DNA from: Bimuria novae-zelandiae CBS 107.79
Taxonomy: Eukaryota; Ascomycota; Dothideomycetes; Pleosporales; Didymosphaeriaceae
Length of the DNA: 64,000 nt
Direction: 5' to 3'
NCBI GenBank assembly: GCA_010015655.1
Contig: ML976698.1
Span: 176,282 to 240,281 of the forward strand
Position numbers and translations under genes: made by a program. Below are positions 45,101-58,189 of this stretch, piece after piece. The notes below the pieces were generated by a model. That model was not told the DNA's origin and did not search any database. It saw nothing but the letters and a program-made list of their open reading frames with translations. The number at the start of each line of letters is the position of its first letter. The stretch's first letter is position 1.

Positions 45101-48100
45101 TATTAGCTATTTCAGCTAATTTAACCTATAGGTAGCGCACCTACTCTAGGTACTACTTAAAGATTTTATTTATTATATAAGTTAATATCTTTTATATTAT
45201 AGGCGCGTGATTCTCCTTTCTCTTCTAAGGTTCCTGGAGTGTTCCTGTCTGCCGAGACTCCGCTTAGGCCGTCGCTATTAGGTTCCTGGATAGGATCGTT
45301 CTTGCTATCTAATCTATGTATAGATTATGTAATTTAAGCTATTTATACCTAATAATAGCTTCTATGATACCTATCTTTACGATAGTAAATCGATGTTAGC
45401 TTTTTAAGCCTTTAATATTAACTTGTACTAGCGCTCTCTCTAGGCGTAGCTAACTATTACTATATTTCTATAATTAGGTCCCGTCTACAAGTCCTATTAA
45501 TAATAGTATTTTTTTATTATAATAAGGCACATTATATTTTCAACTACTTTTAAAAATATTAAATATACGTTTACTCTTAGATTAATAGGTGCCTTTACAT
45601 AATACCTATATATTATAATAGTCTTCATTAAGCGTCCTTTTACCCTATTAGTGTCCGCTTCATCAGCTATTAGGATAGCACTATTACTAGTATAGCTTAT
45701 TATCTAGTAGCGTCCTAGTTTTTTAAATCTTTTAGCTTATTATTTGCGCCTAAAGTCTCTTAGATCTAGTCTTTAATTTATACTAACTTTAAGATTTCTT
45801 AGCCTTTATACTACTTATATTATTAGTAGTAGAGCTTATAGGCCTTTTTTATCTTATTAGCTTTATATACTCCTAAAATCCCGTGCTAAGAGCAATTTAG
45901 AGTTAGGCACTTATACATTACGAGTTTATAGTAACTTAATTAGTTTTTAAATGAAGCTACTTCCTCTTATAGACTTAAATATATAAGGCACTAAAGGTAA
46001 TACTTATTTTATAAGATAGATAAACAGGGTTTCTATTATCTTATCTAAGTTACTCCTATAATATTCTTAGGACTATAAGGATTTATGCCTTTTATAAACT
46101 ATCTAGTTGCGTGTTTTTATTAGGCGTAGATATTACAAGTATCTTTAAAACACCTATACTAGTTATTATACTTATAGTATTTTATCTAGTAGAGTAGAAA
46201 GTGTTCGTGATAGTTATTAGGTACCTTACACTCATTCTTACTTAACTAATAGTATTCTAAATCTTTGGGGATATAAGCTATTTTTGCTTATCTTTTATAG
46301 TATTATTAATACCCTTTTTTTTATATTATTACTATTCCGCCCGCGCATGTTACTTGACTATTATAATTTAGTATAAATAGTATACTAGAATCCCTTATAG
46401 CTTTTTAGCTAGCTAGTAGGCTTTCTAAGCATGCAGTCCTTATATAATAATTTTTTGTATATTAGGATAGGTAATATATTTTATTATTATATATCTAGCA
46501 TGTTTTATCTACTAGTTTACTAAAGATTTTCTATTTTTATAAAACCGTTTATTCTTTTACCTACTTTATCAGGTTAGGGATCTCCTATATAAGGTCCTTA
46601 TTATCTATAGCTAGGGTGAGCGTGGCTATTACTATATTAAGCAGGTTAGTTATATTAACCTTTATCCTTTATTTCTTATAGTCTTTTATAAAGTGTACTT
46701 ATTCTCCGCAGCGAAGGCAAGCCTTATCCTTAAATTATTACCAATTTTTTATTTAGGGAAATAGCACCTTTGCTTTATTTAATTTATTTAAACATCTTAT
46801 TCTTATTAGCCTGTTACTTATGTTAGTGGGCTTTATTAGTTATAATAACGTCTTTATTTAAATCTTATTTTAGGTAGATAAGGACGGGACTCTTTTTCCT
46901 TATAAATCCCTATTCCTTATTCGTACGTTCCTAACGTCGTTTCTAAAGTTAATTATTAGCTTATTAGGTATTAGATTATAGTTCTTTTAGCTAAATAGCC
47001 CTTGAAGTATAACCTAGCATGTCCTTAACTTCTTTCTTTAAGCTATTATAGTATATAACTACAAGTGACGACTCGTCCTAGTTAATTAGGAATTAAAGCT
47101 ATTTCAATTTACCTATATAGTTACTAACTAACTTTATTTATTATAGACATTACAGCTATAGCTCTACCTAATATTCTTTATTAATAGTGCTAAATATTTT
47201 GTCTAACGTTTTTTCAAACGTATTCTAGTTAGTAAAGGCTTCCTTTACGTGCTCCTCGTACTTATCTAGGTCGCCATCGTGCTCTAGATATTACTTTATT
47301 ATAGGATATATCTATTAGTCTGCCTTCCCTTTTATATTTATACCTGTTACTAGAATCCAGTCCTGTTTCGTTAATAGCTTTCTTTAGTTATAGTAAATAT
47401 AACTTTATTTTAGTAAGAAACGTTCCTAGTCCCTTCTATTTATTATAGAGATTAGGTAGGGGTATCTTAATTTAACGTTTAAAAGCTACTATAATTCAAC
47501 TAATTAATTATTTTATAAGCTTTTATAACTTCTTAATCTACTTTACTTTCTCTGCGGCTATATTCTAGAACATAGGAGCTGGAGGGCTTAGGGTAGTAAT
47601 AAGTTTAGTTACTAAGGTAGCTAAGATTATACTTAGTCTAGCTATTTTATTATAAGGTAATTAAAATATTATAAGGCGTTGACACCTTAGTATAATCTAG
47701 GTTAAGTTAGTGAGGCTAAAGTAGCACTTTATAAATTATTTAGTAGTATAAGATAATACGACACTTAGCGCGTGGCTATATAATCTAATCTTATAATAAA
47801 TAAAATAATTATTAGTCTATATAGAGAATGTACTCGTGTAGAAGATATATAAGTTAACTATAAAAAAGAAAATAATAATAAGAGAATTATTATGCTATAT
47901 ACTAGTTTATTTCTTTTTTTATTTTAAGATAATCCAACGGTTATCCTCTTTCTTAGCGGATTACCTTTAATCTAGCATCGACGCTGGTTCTTGGCGGATT
48001 GTGATCACGTGACCCTTGCTGACCTAAGCGGTCCCGCGAGTCCTTGCAGGCTAGCTATAGTACAGCATTATCCACCTCCTTCCATCCATCTTTAGTTGTG

Positions 48101-48136
48101 GTGGTGCCACAGTCTAGGTTCCTTGAGCTCGTAACA
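42110..48136 (-). mobile_element. Gypsy element G5, related to G3, 3' end not found
   Basis: Minus-strand relic. Near 42420-42520 it is the reverse complement of the G3 chromodomain end. The RT at 44560-44340 contains [19 protein letters not shown] and HPKKCEF, and gag/zinc-knuckle remnants lie at 46000-47600. The 5' LTR is at 47667-48136. No 3' LTR was found on the left, where telomere-like repeats begin. It is strongly mutated except for a clean patch at about 44340-44565. Confidence 0.75.
47667..48136 (-). repeat. 5' LTR of G5
   Basis: 470 bp. Its inner half matches the G3 LTR; its outer 200 bp (47935-48136, with GTGATCACGTGACCC) differs and is not RIP-mutated. Ends are TATTATAAGGCG (originally TGTTATAAGGC) and GCTCGTAACA. 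Confidence 0.75.
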
Positions 48137-50366
48137 CGTAGCTAGCCTTTACTATATCTTTAGAACAACGTCCTATCTATTGTCTCTACTTATATGGATA
48201 TTTTCTTATTTCTATATAGTAGGTTATATTTCTCTACTATTTTAAAAGATATTAGATATTTAGTTGCGCTAGGATCTATCAGCGCTATTACTTAGTAAGT
48301 ACCAATTATAACTTTTTAGTTAGGTGCAAGCTATCCGTGCCTATTCCTACCTTTTTTACTTTTATTTTACGGTTCTACTAGTGAGGTCTTCTATCTAGTA
48401 GCGCCCTAGTTTTCTAATTTATTATTAGTTTTTTAAAGTTATTTTTTGAAAAGACTTTACTTTTTTATTCTAAGTTCGCGTGACTTATTTTATGCTAGTG
48501 TTGGTTTTTACCTTTTTCTATTACTTTTAGTAAAGCGCGTTATAGGTACTCCTAGTATCCTTAATTCGCTAAATCTCTCCTTTCTTTTAGGATTCTCTAT
48601 GTTATCTGTATCCCGCGACTAGACACTCCTAAGATTTTAGATCCTTATATAGTAGTGTTATTTCTAGTACTACAATCTATTCCTTTTAATATAGGTAGGC
48701 TAGGCAATCCTTGTTACAATCTAGCTATCTAATCTATTATAGATAATTAGGGCTTGTGCCCTCAGTCTATTAGCTTCCTATAGTTACTATTAATCCTAAG
48801 TTTATGTCTTTCGGATACTAGTCTATAGTTTTTTTATGTACCTCGTATATTTAGCATTTATTATTAAAGCACTTCTACTAGCCTAATTCTTTATAGTAGC
48901 GTGTCTATTTGTCTAGTAAATGCTTCGAGCAGTTTATTATTAGTTTATAATTATTAATAAGCTTATAGTTAGGCTTTTCTAGCAATATTACTACTAATGC
49001 CTTTTTATTTAATATAGCTAGCAATCTTTTTCGTTGCAAAGAGACTAAGCTACCCTTTTATATTATTCTTAAATTTTAATTTATTATTCTAGTACTAGTA
49101 CGTTTCTTTAGTACTTTTTAGTAAAATTATAAATTATTATAGCTCTTAGTCCTTTAAGTTTAATTTTTTACGTGTATTCTTAGGGCGTATATATCTAGCT
49201 ATTACATACCTAATACTTTCTTTTTAGTAGTCAGAGAAGGACTTTATACTCTAGTACTATTCTTTATTTTATTACCTCTAGTGCCTCTAGAGCCTCAAAT
49301 TCTTTATTCAAGACTTTATCTTTATTAATTATTAGTAGTATAGGTGTTAGTGCCTATAGCGTAGTTATTATTATTTAAATAATATAAGCTCTCTTTCTCT
49401 ATCCTTTATTATTTTGTAAATAATCCCTTTATAAGTGATCTTGATTTCTATATCCTAACCATGCTTTTTTATTAAAGCGTTATTTTTATTCTTAGTTGGA
49501 TAGTCTATTATTATAGCCCTTTTACTACTTTCTCGGTTTCTATTTTTAGACTTTCTTAGCTATTATAATATCTCTATTATAGTCATTGTGTAGTTTTTAG
49601 CTTTTCTTAATATTAGATTAAATATAGTAGCCTTCTCGCTTTTCTAACTATCGTTTGTAGAGTTAATTATTAATCTATATAGCTAGCTTTATAAGTTCTT
49701 ATAGGTAAGCTTGTCCTTAACATTTTCTTTTAGCCTATTATAATAAGCTACTTAGAGTAGGGCATTGTCCTAGTCAATCTTAGCTTATAGGCGTCTAAAA
49801 TCGGCCGTATAGATACTAGTTAATCTAGTTCATTTAAACCTTTATATTTTACTTTAGCCTATTATTCCTTCTTAACTTCTTAAAATATAATTGATATTTA
49901 TTTTTTAAAGAATGTTTAGTCTTTAAACACCTTCTTAGTTTTATTACTATATTTCGAGATATTTTCTTTATTCTCTAGTTAGTCCTTAGCAAGGGATTAA
50001 AGCTACTTAGCTATCTTGCCCTTTATATACATGCTAGCTACAAGAATCTTAGATTATTTAGTTCTAAAAATATCCTTGTTATAGTAGTAGTAAAGTTCTA
50101 TATTTATAAGGAACGCCTTAAGTCCTTTATATTTACCTTTATGGATCTTAGAAACCTTAAAGGATATCCTTTCTATAGTTATAATAGCTAAAAAGTACGC
50201 TATTAGCGTAGCTAACTACTCCTTAAGCTATTATATCTCGTTAGCCTAATTAGCTAATACTATTATAGTATTTATAATTAGTCTAGAAGCCGCGCTTTCA
50301 ATTAGGATCCTTATTATAGTAGCTACTATGACTATTTCATTGTCTTAGACCTTTAGATAGTTAAAG
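48137..50366 (-). pseudogene. Gag relic of Gypsy element G6
   Basis: Stretches on the minus strand near 50200-49850 look like retrotransposon Gag: ERISFKVSKIHKGKYKGLKA, then FLINIELYYYYNKDIFRTK, then SKILVASMYIKGKIAK, in the order capsid domains show (family: F.G....L..F......F). Stops are TAA and TAG. G5 (ending 48136) appears to have inserted into this element, because its LTR interrupts the frame on the left. The lower part (48140-49000) is too degraded to assign. Confidence 0.55.
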
Positions 50367-50864
50367 TGTTATAAGGGACTTTATGTACCCAAGCCTAATT
50401 TAGGTTAGGGGAGGATAGGTTTAAGAGTAATATACCTTACGTATGTATTCAGTAATTAAGAGCTTAAAATAATAACACTAGGATATATAAATAATCTAAT
50501 TTTCTAATAAACTATAACAGAACTAACTAGGAGGTTTACTAATGAATAATAAAAGATATACTTATAGTATATTAAGTTAACTACGAGGAGTCGGAAAGGT
50601 ATAAAAAATGATTAAACTATATACTCTTTATTTTAGCCTTTGCTATCATAAGAATTATTATTATAGTCTTACTAAGACCCTAAGGTCCTTAGGATCCTTA
50701 AGGCCCTATAAAATCTTGTATTATGCGGGACCCTATTACGTAACTATTAGCCTAAGCTATTCCGCACTTTTTTGTGTTTTTCCGTCCTAGTAATTTCGCT
50801 AATAATAACCCTCTTGACGTAATTGTCTGGTTCCTTTGTTCTTGTTGGGTTCGTGATCGTAACA
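50367..50864 (-). repeat. 5' LTR of G6
   Basis: About 498 bp, minus orientation, from TGTTATAAGGGAC to CGTGATCGTAACA. The outer end resembles the reverse complement of the G3 LTR start (TGTTACGACCACGAACC). It abuts the truncated integrase of G4 at 50865 with no matching target duplication. Confidence 0.65.
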
Positions 50865-53800
50865 AAGAGCTATAAGCATTGTCTATAGTTTAAGGTAAAG
50901 AGCTTATCTCTACTACTAATAATTATTTTTAGAATACCGTAGTATTATATAAGCTATTTTAGGATAAAAAATACTAGTTCCTTAGCTATAGTTTTCTTTT
51001 TGCAACGTAGTAATTCCACGTATTTAGTAAATCTATAGATAATTACTAATATAGCGTCGTAGTTTATTCCGTTTAATAGATCATTTAACCTAGGTAGTCT
51101 AGTTACAAAGTCTATAGCAATGTATTTCTATAGTGTTATAGGTATCTAGATCGCTTGTATCTTTCTATACTTAAGGTGTGTGGCGTACCTGTTTTGTTGG
51201 TAGTCTATATATTTGTAGATATACGTCGTGATTGCTTTCTTTATTCCTCTAAATAAGAAATTTTATTAAATAAGTTCTATTATATTTTTAACTCCTCGGC
51301 GTCTATATATAGGGTTATTATAGTATTATTATATAACTTTAGTTTATAGTGTTTTAGGCACTTCTCGTGTAATAATAAGGAGTTAGTTAAGTTCTGCTAT
51401 AGATTGTAATAATCTATCTAGATTCTATTATAGTATTATAAAGTAGGTTTTTACTTTTTCTCCTACGAGACTACTGCGCCTGCTAACAGCGTTTATTCTT
51501 TTATTATTCGTTTCTAAAGTAAGTATTTTTAACTATCTTGCCTATTATAGCGTAAGCTCTTTAGTAGTCGTAAACCTTATAAAGTTTCTATAATCTATAA
51601 AAATTGTAAGGCCTAAGTAACTAAGTACGTAAATTCTTTAGTGCTTAAGTGCCTTAATAATCGCGCAGAGTTCTTTATCGTGTACGTTATATCGTGTTTC
51701 TGCTCCACTAAACTTGCATAAGTAGTATGCGATAGGATGCTATTTACTATCTTTCTTTTATTTCGCGCATGCGATAATTGCGAGATCGCTTACGTCTATT
51801 TTAATTCGTAGTAGTTCTTTATCTTAGAAGTAGATAAGAACTAGTGATATAGTACATGTCTTTACTAAGTACCTAAATAATTCTTCGTATTTTTAGGTCT
51901 ATTTAAAATATATTTCTTTCTTAGTAAGGTTAGTTAAAGTATTATAACCTTAGCGTAACCATAGATAAACTACCTATTAAATATATATTTAATCTTATTT
52001 AACGCGACTTTAATTCCTTCAGTGCTAATAATATATGCTAGGAATTTAAGTTTAGTTACGTACTACTAATACTTCTATAGCTTAATCTTAAGGTGCGCTT
52101 TATCTAATGCCTTTAACACTATTTATATATACAGAATATGATCTAATTTATTATTAAAGAAAATACGCTTAATGTCTATATATATAATAATAAATATGTA
52201 TAAACAGTTATAGAATATATTACTAACCAGTGCTTAGAAATTCGCCAGTGCGTTAGTAATTCTAAAAGGTATAATTATATATTTAAGTAGTTTATAGCGT
52301 AATCTAAACGCTATCTTCTACATATTACCTTTTTTAATTTATATAAAGTAGTATCTATCTTATAGATCTATTATCGTAAAGATTTTAGCTCTTAAGAGTT
52401 AGTCTCTAAGTTCTAAGATATTTAGCAGTAGGTATTAATTCTTAATTATTATATTATTAATTTTTTAGTAGTTAATATATAGTCGTGGTATTCTATCCTT
52501 CCCTATAATAAACATAAAGAGGCTGGCTACTAGTAACTTCGACCGCTATATATAGCCCTTATTAAGATATATTTTAATACATTCTTTTTTTTTGCTAGAG
52601 TTCTTTTTTGTGTTACTATATAGTAGTCTAAAGGGTGGCGTTTCTCCTTCCGCTAGGTCTATTGCGAGATCCTAGGTTTAATATTCTAGAAGATTAGCTT
52701 TTCCTTATTTCTTAGTAAATATATAATTCTATGCTTAGTAGTATTCTAGAATTTTATAGAGTGTATAATCTATCGTCTTACGCTCTATAACCTAGTGGTT
52801 CTTACTAGCGTCTACTAAGGTAACTTCATGTTTATTAACTTTTAGTTATAAGACTAGGTTATTTATAGCTATCTTATCTGCTATTATGCTTTATTAATGC
52901 GTAAGTTTAGCTTATAATATATATTTCTAACGCTTAAAGGATAGCGTTCTTTATTCTTAATTAATAATAAGTTTATACTTCCTTAACTAGGATACTTTTA
53001 GTACTACGTTGTAACTAGCTTCTTTAAGGATATTAAGGGTAGTTATTCCTTAGTATCTATAGATTATAAATACTATTTTAACTTTATATTCTATTCGTGG
53101 CATGGCTAGTAAGAGTTACCTATTTATAATAATAATAAGATATAGTATAGCCTTCTTACGTTTATAAAGTCCTGCTCTATTAAGTACACTTTATAATATA
53201 TAGTTCTTTTATGCTCGTAAGACTAGTATAGCTTTTATTTATATTCCTTTAAGCTATACTAAGAGCTTCATTAATACTTAACTATTTATAGTATTTAATT
53301 CTTTATAGGCGTTTTCCTGCCTAAGCCTAGATCTAAAAATGATATTTTCTTAATTAGTATATTTACTAGCTTAAGGTAACTCTCCTTTTTCTTATCTTAT
53401 ATCTACTACTAAGCCTTATAAAAGGATGCTTTACCGTTTGTAGCTAATTTAACCCTTAGAGTTATTAATTCCTTACTTAATTTATTAAATTTATATTTTT
53501 ACTTCTAATTTGGGTGTTGCATTCAGTTAAGACGTAAATATATTTACTAAATCTATAATATATATTATCTATTTATTAGTAGTAATAAGGCTTAGTGCGT
53601 AGTATTAATTAGCTATAAAAGGTATCTTACCTCTTATTTATCCTAAAGGTAGACATCGCAATGCAAGATTAAGCCATTAAACTATTCCTAATAGTATTGC
53701 TATTATTACGGAGGAAAATATCTATGTTGTTTTACTTAATAGTAAATTATACATTAGTTTTTCTTGCAGAGTTTCTATTGTAGATTCTCGTGCAGTGGGT

Positions 53801-54530
53801 TACGGTGGTCTAGGTCATACTATGATACATATGTTAGATCTTTAACAGAGTAGTTCTACTTACTATCTTTTTAGTAGCGTGTGTTAGCCTATTCGCGATC
53901 TTCCTTGCTAACGATGTTAGTTTGTTTAGGATAATACGTAATTAAAGTATATTTTATAGCAGTGATCCGAAATCTGCTTTATGTAGTTAGTATAGTTTGA
54001 AGAAGTTAAAGATATGAAAAGTCTTTTTTATCTAATTAATTCCGTTTAGGTGTAGCGTAAGAGATTATTAAATTAGCTGTATCTCATCTACATTTAATCC
54101 TTTATTTATATCTTTATATAATTTTAAGTTAGGCGAGTCTAATTCCTCTAAGTTATTATTTAATAGCTTATTAGATGATATTACCTGCTATTCCTTATTG
54201 TATAGTTTATTAGTAATAGTTAACATATTTAACTATCCAATAATCTTATTCTTAGATCTGTAGTTCCTAATAATGTGGCCTAGTTTACTATATATAAATT
54301 AGGTACGTGTCTTGATCCTTAGTAGTTGAGTTCTATTTAAGAGTTATATATAGTTACTATTTGGCTTTTAAGGTCATGGGATCTTCTCTAGTCCCTTTTC
54401 TAAATTATTAAATCAGATTCTTTTTATTAGCTAGTAGCTGTAAGAGTCGCGTTACTATTATTAAGGTGCCTTTAGTAGTACTTTATAGACTATAGGTGCT
54501 AGATTTTTCAAACTAGCATTTTTTAGGTTC

Positions 54531-54755
54531 TGTCCGATTATATGGCCTCTATCTGTTGTGGATATGAGGCTGGAGCACTCTCTCTTTTGTACTATTCTAA
54601 ATAGGGCTAGCGCTGCAGCGGCACTTATTTGGAGCCTCGCACACATCTGCATTCCAGACACAGACAGAACACGAACATCATCAATCAATCATCACATCCA
54701 TTAAATTCTCATCATTGCATTATCTCAAAGTGACAGAACACTATCAAATCTGACA
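54531..54755. repeat. Solo LTR, 225 bp, nearly free of RIP
   Basis: It begins TGTCCGATTATATGG and ends CAAATCTGACA, with inverted TGTC/GACA ends. Exact GGTTC copies flank it (54526-54530, 54756-54760). It is rich in CA dinucleotides (CATCATCAATCAATCATC), which RIP would have removed, while the G4 sequence around it is saturated with RIP. It therefore inserted, and probably lost its internal part, after the surroundings were mutated. The family is unlike the other LTRs here. Confidence 0.8.
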
Positions 54756-55727
54756 GGTTCCTATAAAACTTTTCTTGCAGCGTAAACTATTCTTTATTAA
54801 TGTTAATTAATTCCTTATATAGTTTATTGAGGATTTTAACCTTTATACTACTACGTAAGAATTCTTCTCGCACCTTATACTTAAGTCTTTACTTATATAT
54901 AGTCTTAAGGGATTCTTTTTCTTACTTAAGCTATATAGTATACTTGCGGAATATAGCTGTATATTAAGCTATAAATTATTATTAATTAATTATCTAGATA
55001 GCTTATTTAGCTATAGTAGTTTTATTAGTAATTTTAAATAGTTACATAAGGTACTTCTTAAAGTTAGAGTAGTTCTTAATAATATTAACTACGTTAGCAT
55101 AGCTATTTAGGTAATCTTCATCCTAGTTCTTGTGATCCATGTCTATCTATTTAACTAGAAATAGTTAGATCTATTCTTTAACTACTCCTTGCATGTATAT
55201 TACTATAAAGATAACTTTCCTTTCATTTATAAGTTTATTATCTTAGTTAAAGAAGTACAGGTCTAATTATAGTACTTGTATATTAATAAGCTTATAGTTA
55301 CTATTATATAAATTAGTTTTATACGCCTTATTCTTACTATTCTTTATTAGTAGGACGCTAGTACTATTAAAAGCTATAAAAGAGGTAGGGGTCCTTATAG
55401 TACTTATATTAAGGATGTTCAAGATATTAAGTCCGTAAGGAATAGCTAGTCTTAAAGAGGCTAAGGTTAGTTCTTAGGTAAAAGTACTATAAAGTAAGAA
55501 AAAGTTATTAATAGCTTACGCATATTAATTAGGTTATTAGTATTAATAGCAGTGCGTAGTTATAAATAAATTAACTAGAGCTAGAGCATAATCTTAATAA
55601 TAGATTAATAACTTAAGTTAAATATAGGTATAATAGGACTATACTTAGCGTTCCTATATATATAACTAATTCCATAATATCCCATGATTCCATACTATCT
55701 TAAACGTGCTATATGTGGGATCCCATG

Positions 55728-56179
55728 TGTTACGACCACGAACCCCACAAGGATGAAGAAGCCAGACAATTACGCCAAGAGAGTAATTATTGACGAAGTA
55801 GCAGAGTTAACGGGACCTAACGGGGCGCGGGGTAGCTTAGTTAGTAGTCACGTGACAAAGTCCCGCATAAAGGGAAGTCCCATGGGACTACCGTAGTCCC
55901 TGGGACTACAGGACCTTGGCGGGACTACGAAGAAGGAATAGGCTAGTATATAGTGTGGCGACTTTCCTATTGTTGTTTCCTTCCTCGTAGTTAACTTATA
56001 TATCTTCTGTGCGAGTACGTTCTTTTATATAGACTAATAGTTATCTTATTTATTATAAGATTAGATTGTCTAGCCGCGCTAAGTGTCGCATCAACTTGTA
56101 CTATTAAATAATCTATGAAGCACCACGATACCTTACCGCCCTAACCTAGATTAGAATAAGGTGTGAGAGCCTTATAACA
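55728..56179 (+). repeat. G3 5' LTR
   Basis: It holds the palindromic GTCCCATGGGAC near 55880 and repeated GGGACTAC. A TATA box (TATATAG, 55947-55953) stands 40 nt before GTAGTTAA (55987-55994), the likely transcript start; GTAGTCAA before RIP is probable. Confidence 0.92.
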
Positions 56180-56181
56180 CT

Positions 56182-56189
56182 TTGACTAC
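56182..56189 (+). other. Putative self-priming site of G3
   Basis: TTGACTAC starts 2 nt after the LTR. It is complementary to GTAGTCAA, and the LTR now reads GTAGTTAA at 55987-55994, one C-to-T change away. The layout is as in G1 and G2. Confidence 0.5.
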
Positions 56190-56200
56190 CCTACGGTACA

Positions 56201-58160
56201 ATGGCAGGACCTAGTTCGACTACCGCAGCTCCGGCACCTAAGGAAAAGACCCTAGGAGAAATAGTTATTAAATAAGCGGCTTAGATAGCCCAGTTATAGG
56301 AAATTATTAACTAGATGAGCGAAAAGATAAGCTAATAGGAGAATGCGAAACATTAACTAAAGGTCCTAAAGCCCGAACCCTATTTAGGAAAGGGTTACCC
56401 AGGAACGTTCCTAACCTAGATAGAACTATTTATCTATTATAACCTCGGAAAGTTTAATACAGAATAAGATAAGATCCTAATTACCTGTATAAACATGCAA
56501 GACAAGGCAGCCGCGTAGGCTAGACTAATAATTAATAATTTCCTTAAGAATAGTAAATTAGAGGATTATAGTTTAGACGCTACTAAAGACGCCTTCGAGG
56601 ACTAGGAGTCTTTTCGCAAGGCCGTGAAAGGAATGTTTAGCACTATTAATAAAGGACATTAAGCCGAAATACGCCTCGAGCGCCTACGTTAGGAGAAATC
56701 GGCGGTACTCTATACACTAGAGTTCAAACAGATTATGGCAGAACTCGAAGGATGGGGAGAAGCCCCACTTATAATTATCTACTATAATAGACTAAAAGAA
56801 TCGGTCAAAGACGAATTGGTCCACCAAGGAAAAGCAGACGACCTAGAAGAACTTATTAATAATATAATTAAAGTAGATAATTGCCTATACGAACGCAAGC
56901 TGGAAAAATAGCATAGTACTAGGCTACTTACTAGAAAAGAGAATTGATCCAGGCCCGTAAGAAGAGACTAGGACGGAGATGTTATTGTAATTAATAAAGC
57001 CTAATAGTATAAAAAGAAGAACGGCAAGGGAAAACAGCCATATAGACTAAAGAAGAGTTACTAGGGCAAGAATGGCATCTTGCAGGAAGAGCAAGAATAA
57101 AGGTTTAAAGATAAAGCCTGCCTCTAATATAGTAAGCCAGGCTACTTCGCTAAAGACTGCAACGATTAGGAGACTAAGGTTAATACGACTAACCTCCTAT
57201 AAGTGGCTATGGCCACTCTTACGCTGGTAGAAGCCGACGGAGTGGATCTCACGCAGGAGATCCTAGAGCCAATAAAAGAGAAAGAGGAACGAAAGACCCT
57301 TCCTAAGTACTAGATCTTCTAAAAACTAGCTAACGACACCTACTAGATGTGCAGTAGTGCGCTACATTAATTGTCTTAGTGTGAGGCAAAAGTGATTGTC
57401 TAAGGGGCACACGCATGGGACGCCTACTGGCTAGCAGAGAAACTATAGGGGCACCTAAAACAATACCTACGCCAGATTACGATATAGGAATAATATAAAT
57501 ACGCCAAATGGTGGTAATGCACGCGTAAAGGATGCCGATAATACTCTAAGGCTAGAGTTAGGGCCTCCTATTTTCTAGGAGGTTTAGAATACTATAGGCT
57601 AAAGCAGAGCTAGTGCAGCGTGCCTAATAATTACTATAAGTACTTTCTAGCCTATTAGGCTAAGCACTATAAATAGAATAGTTAGCATTAATGTTTTAAC
57701 ATTACCTGTAAGCTACACAGGTAGTAAAAGTTCGAAATAGGCTGGTTCCCTTAGGGCTTAGACCCTCGCGACACTAGCACGATAATAGGGAATATATAGC
57801 TAGGAAGAAACGTGGACTACTTATTAATTAGGTAAGAATAATACAACCTATAGTGCTTTGCATACCTAAGCCTGCAGGAAGAGGTAGCCTTCTTAGATAG
57901 CTATTTAGGGCATAATGCATTAGCCTAGAATAAATGCCTTACTCTAAATTGCCCGTAACATGGGAATTAAGGAGTATACGAATCTAATAGGATTAAAGAG
58001 ACTTACGCCCTATATTAATAGTAATATAAGTGGCACTAAATTAAGGAAGTCTCTAAGCTATCTAAGGTCTAGGACTAGATTAAGGAAGCCGACGCTGGTT
58101 AGCCTGAAATCTTAGATAAAGGGTCTAATGATTTAAAAAACTAGATTATTACTAGGTAAC
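56201..58160 (+). pseudogene. G3 gag relic
   Basis: From ATG 56201: MAGPSSTTAAPAPKEKTLGE, a Gln-rich coiled-coil stretch, then a capsid-like region with FLTQ/STOP-IELFIYYNLGKFNTEQ-type spacing and INMQDKAA. The zinc knuckle near 57115-57165 reads CL.YSKPGYFAKDC, where a Cys and a His have become Tyr. A longer C-terminal part with MATLTLVEADGVDLTQEILE follows. Stops are TAA and TAG. Inactive. Confidence 0.75.
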
Positions 58161-58189
58161 AAGCTACACTAGTAATAGTGCGATTATTA

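Noticed and set aside
54461..54688. 75-codon minus-strand frame, first taken for a gene fragment
   Set aside because: Most of it lies in a 225-bp solo LTR with an exact target duplication, which explains its normal composition.
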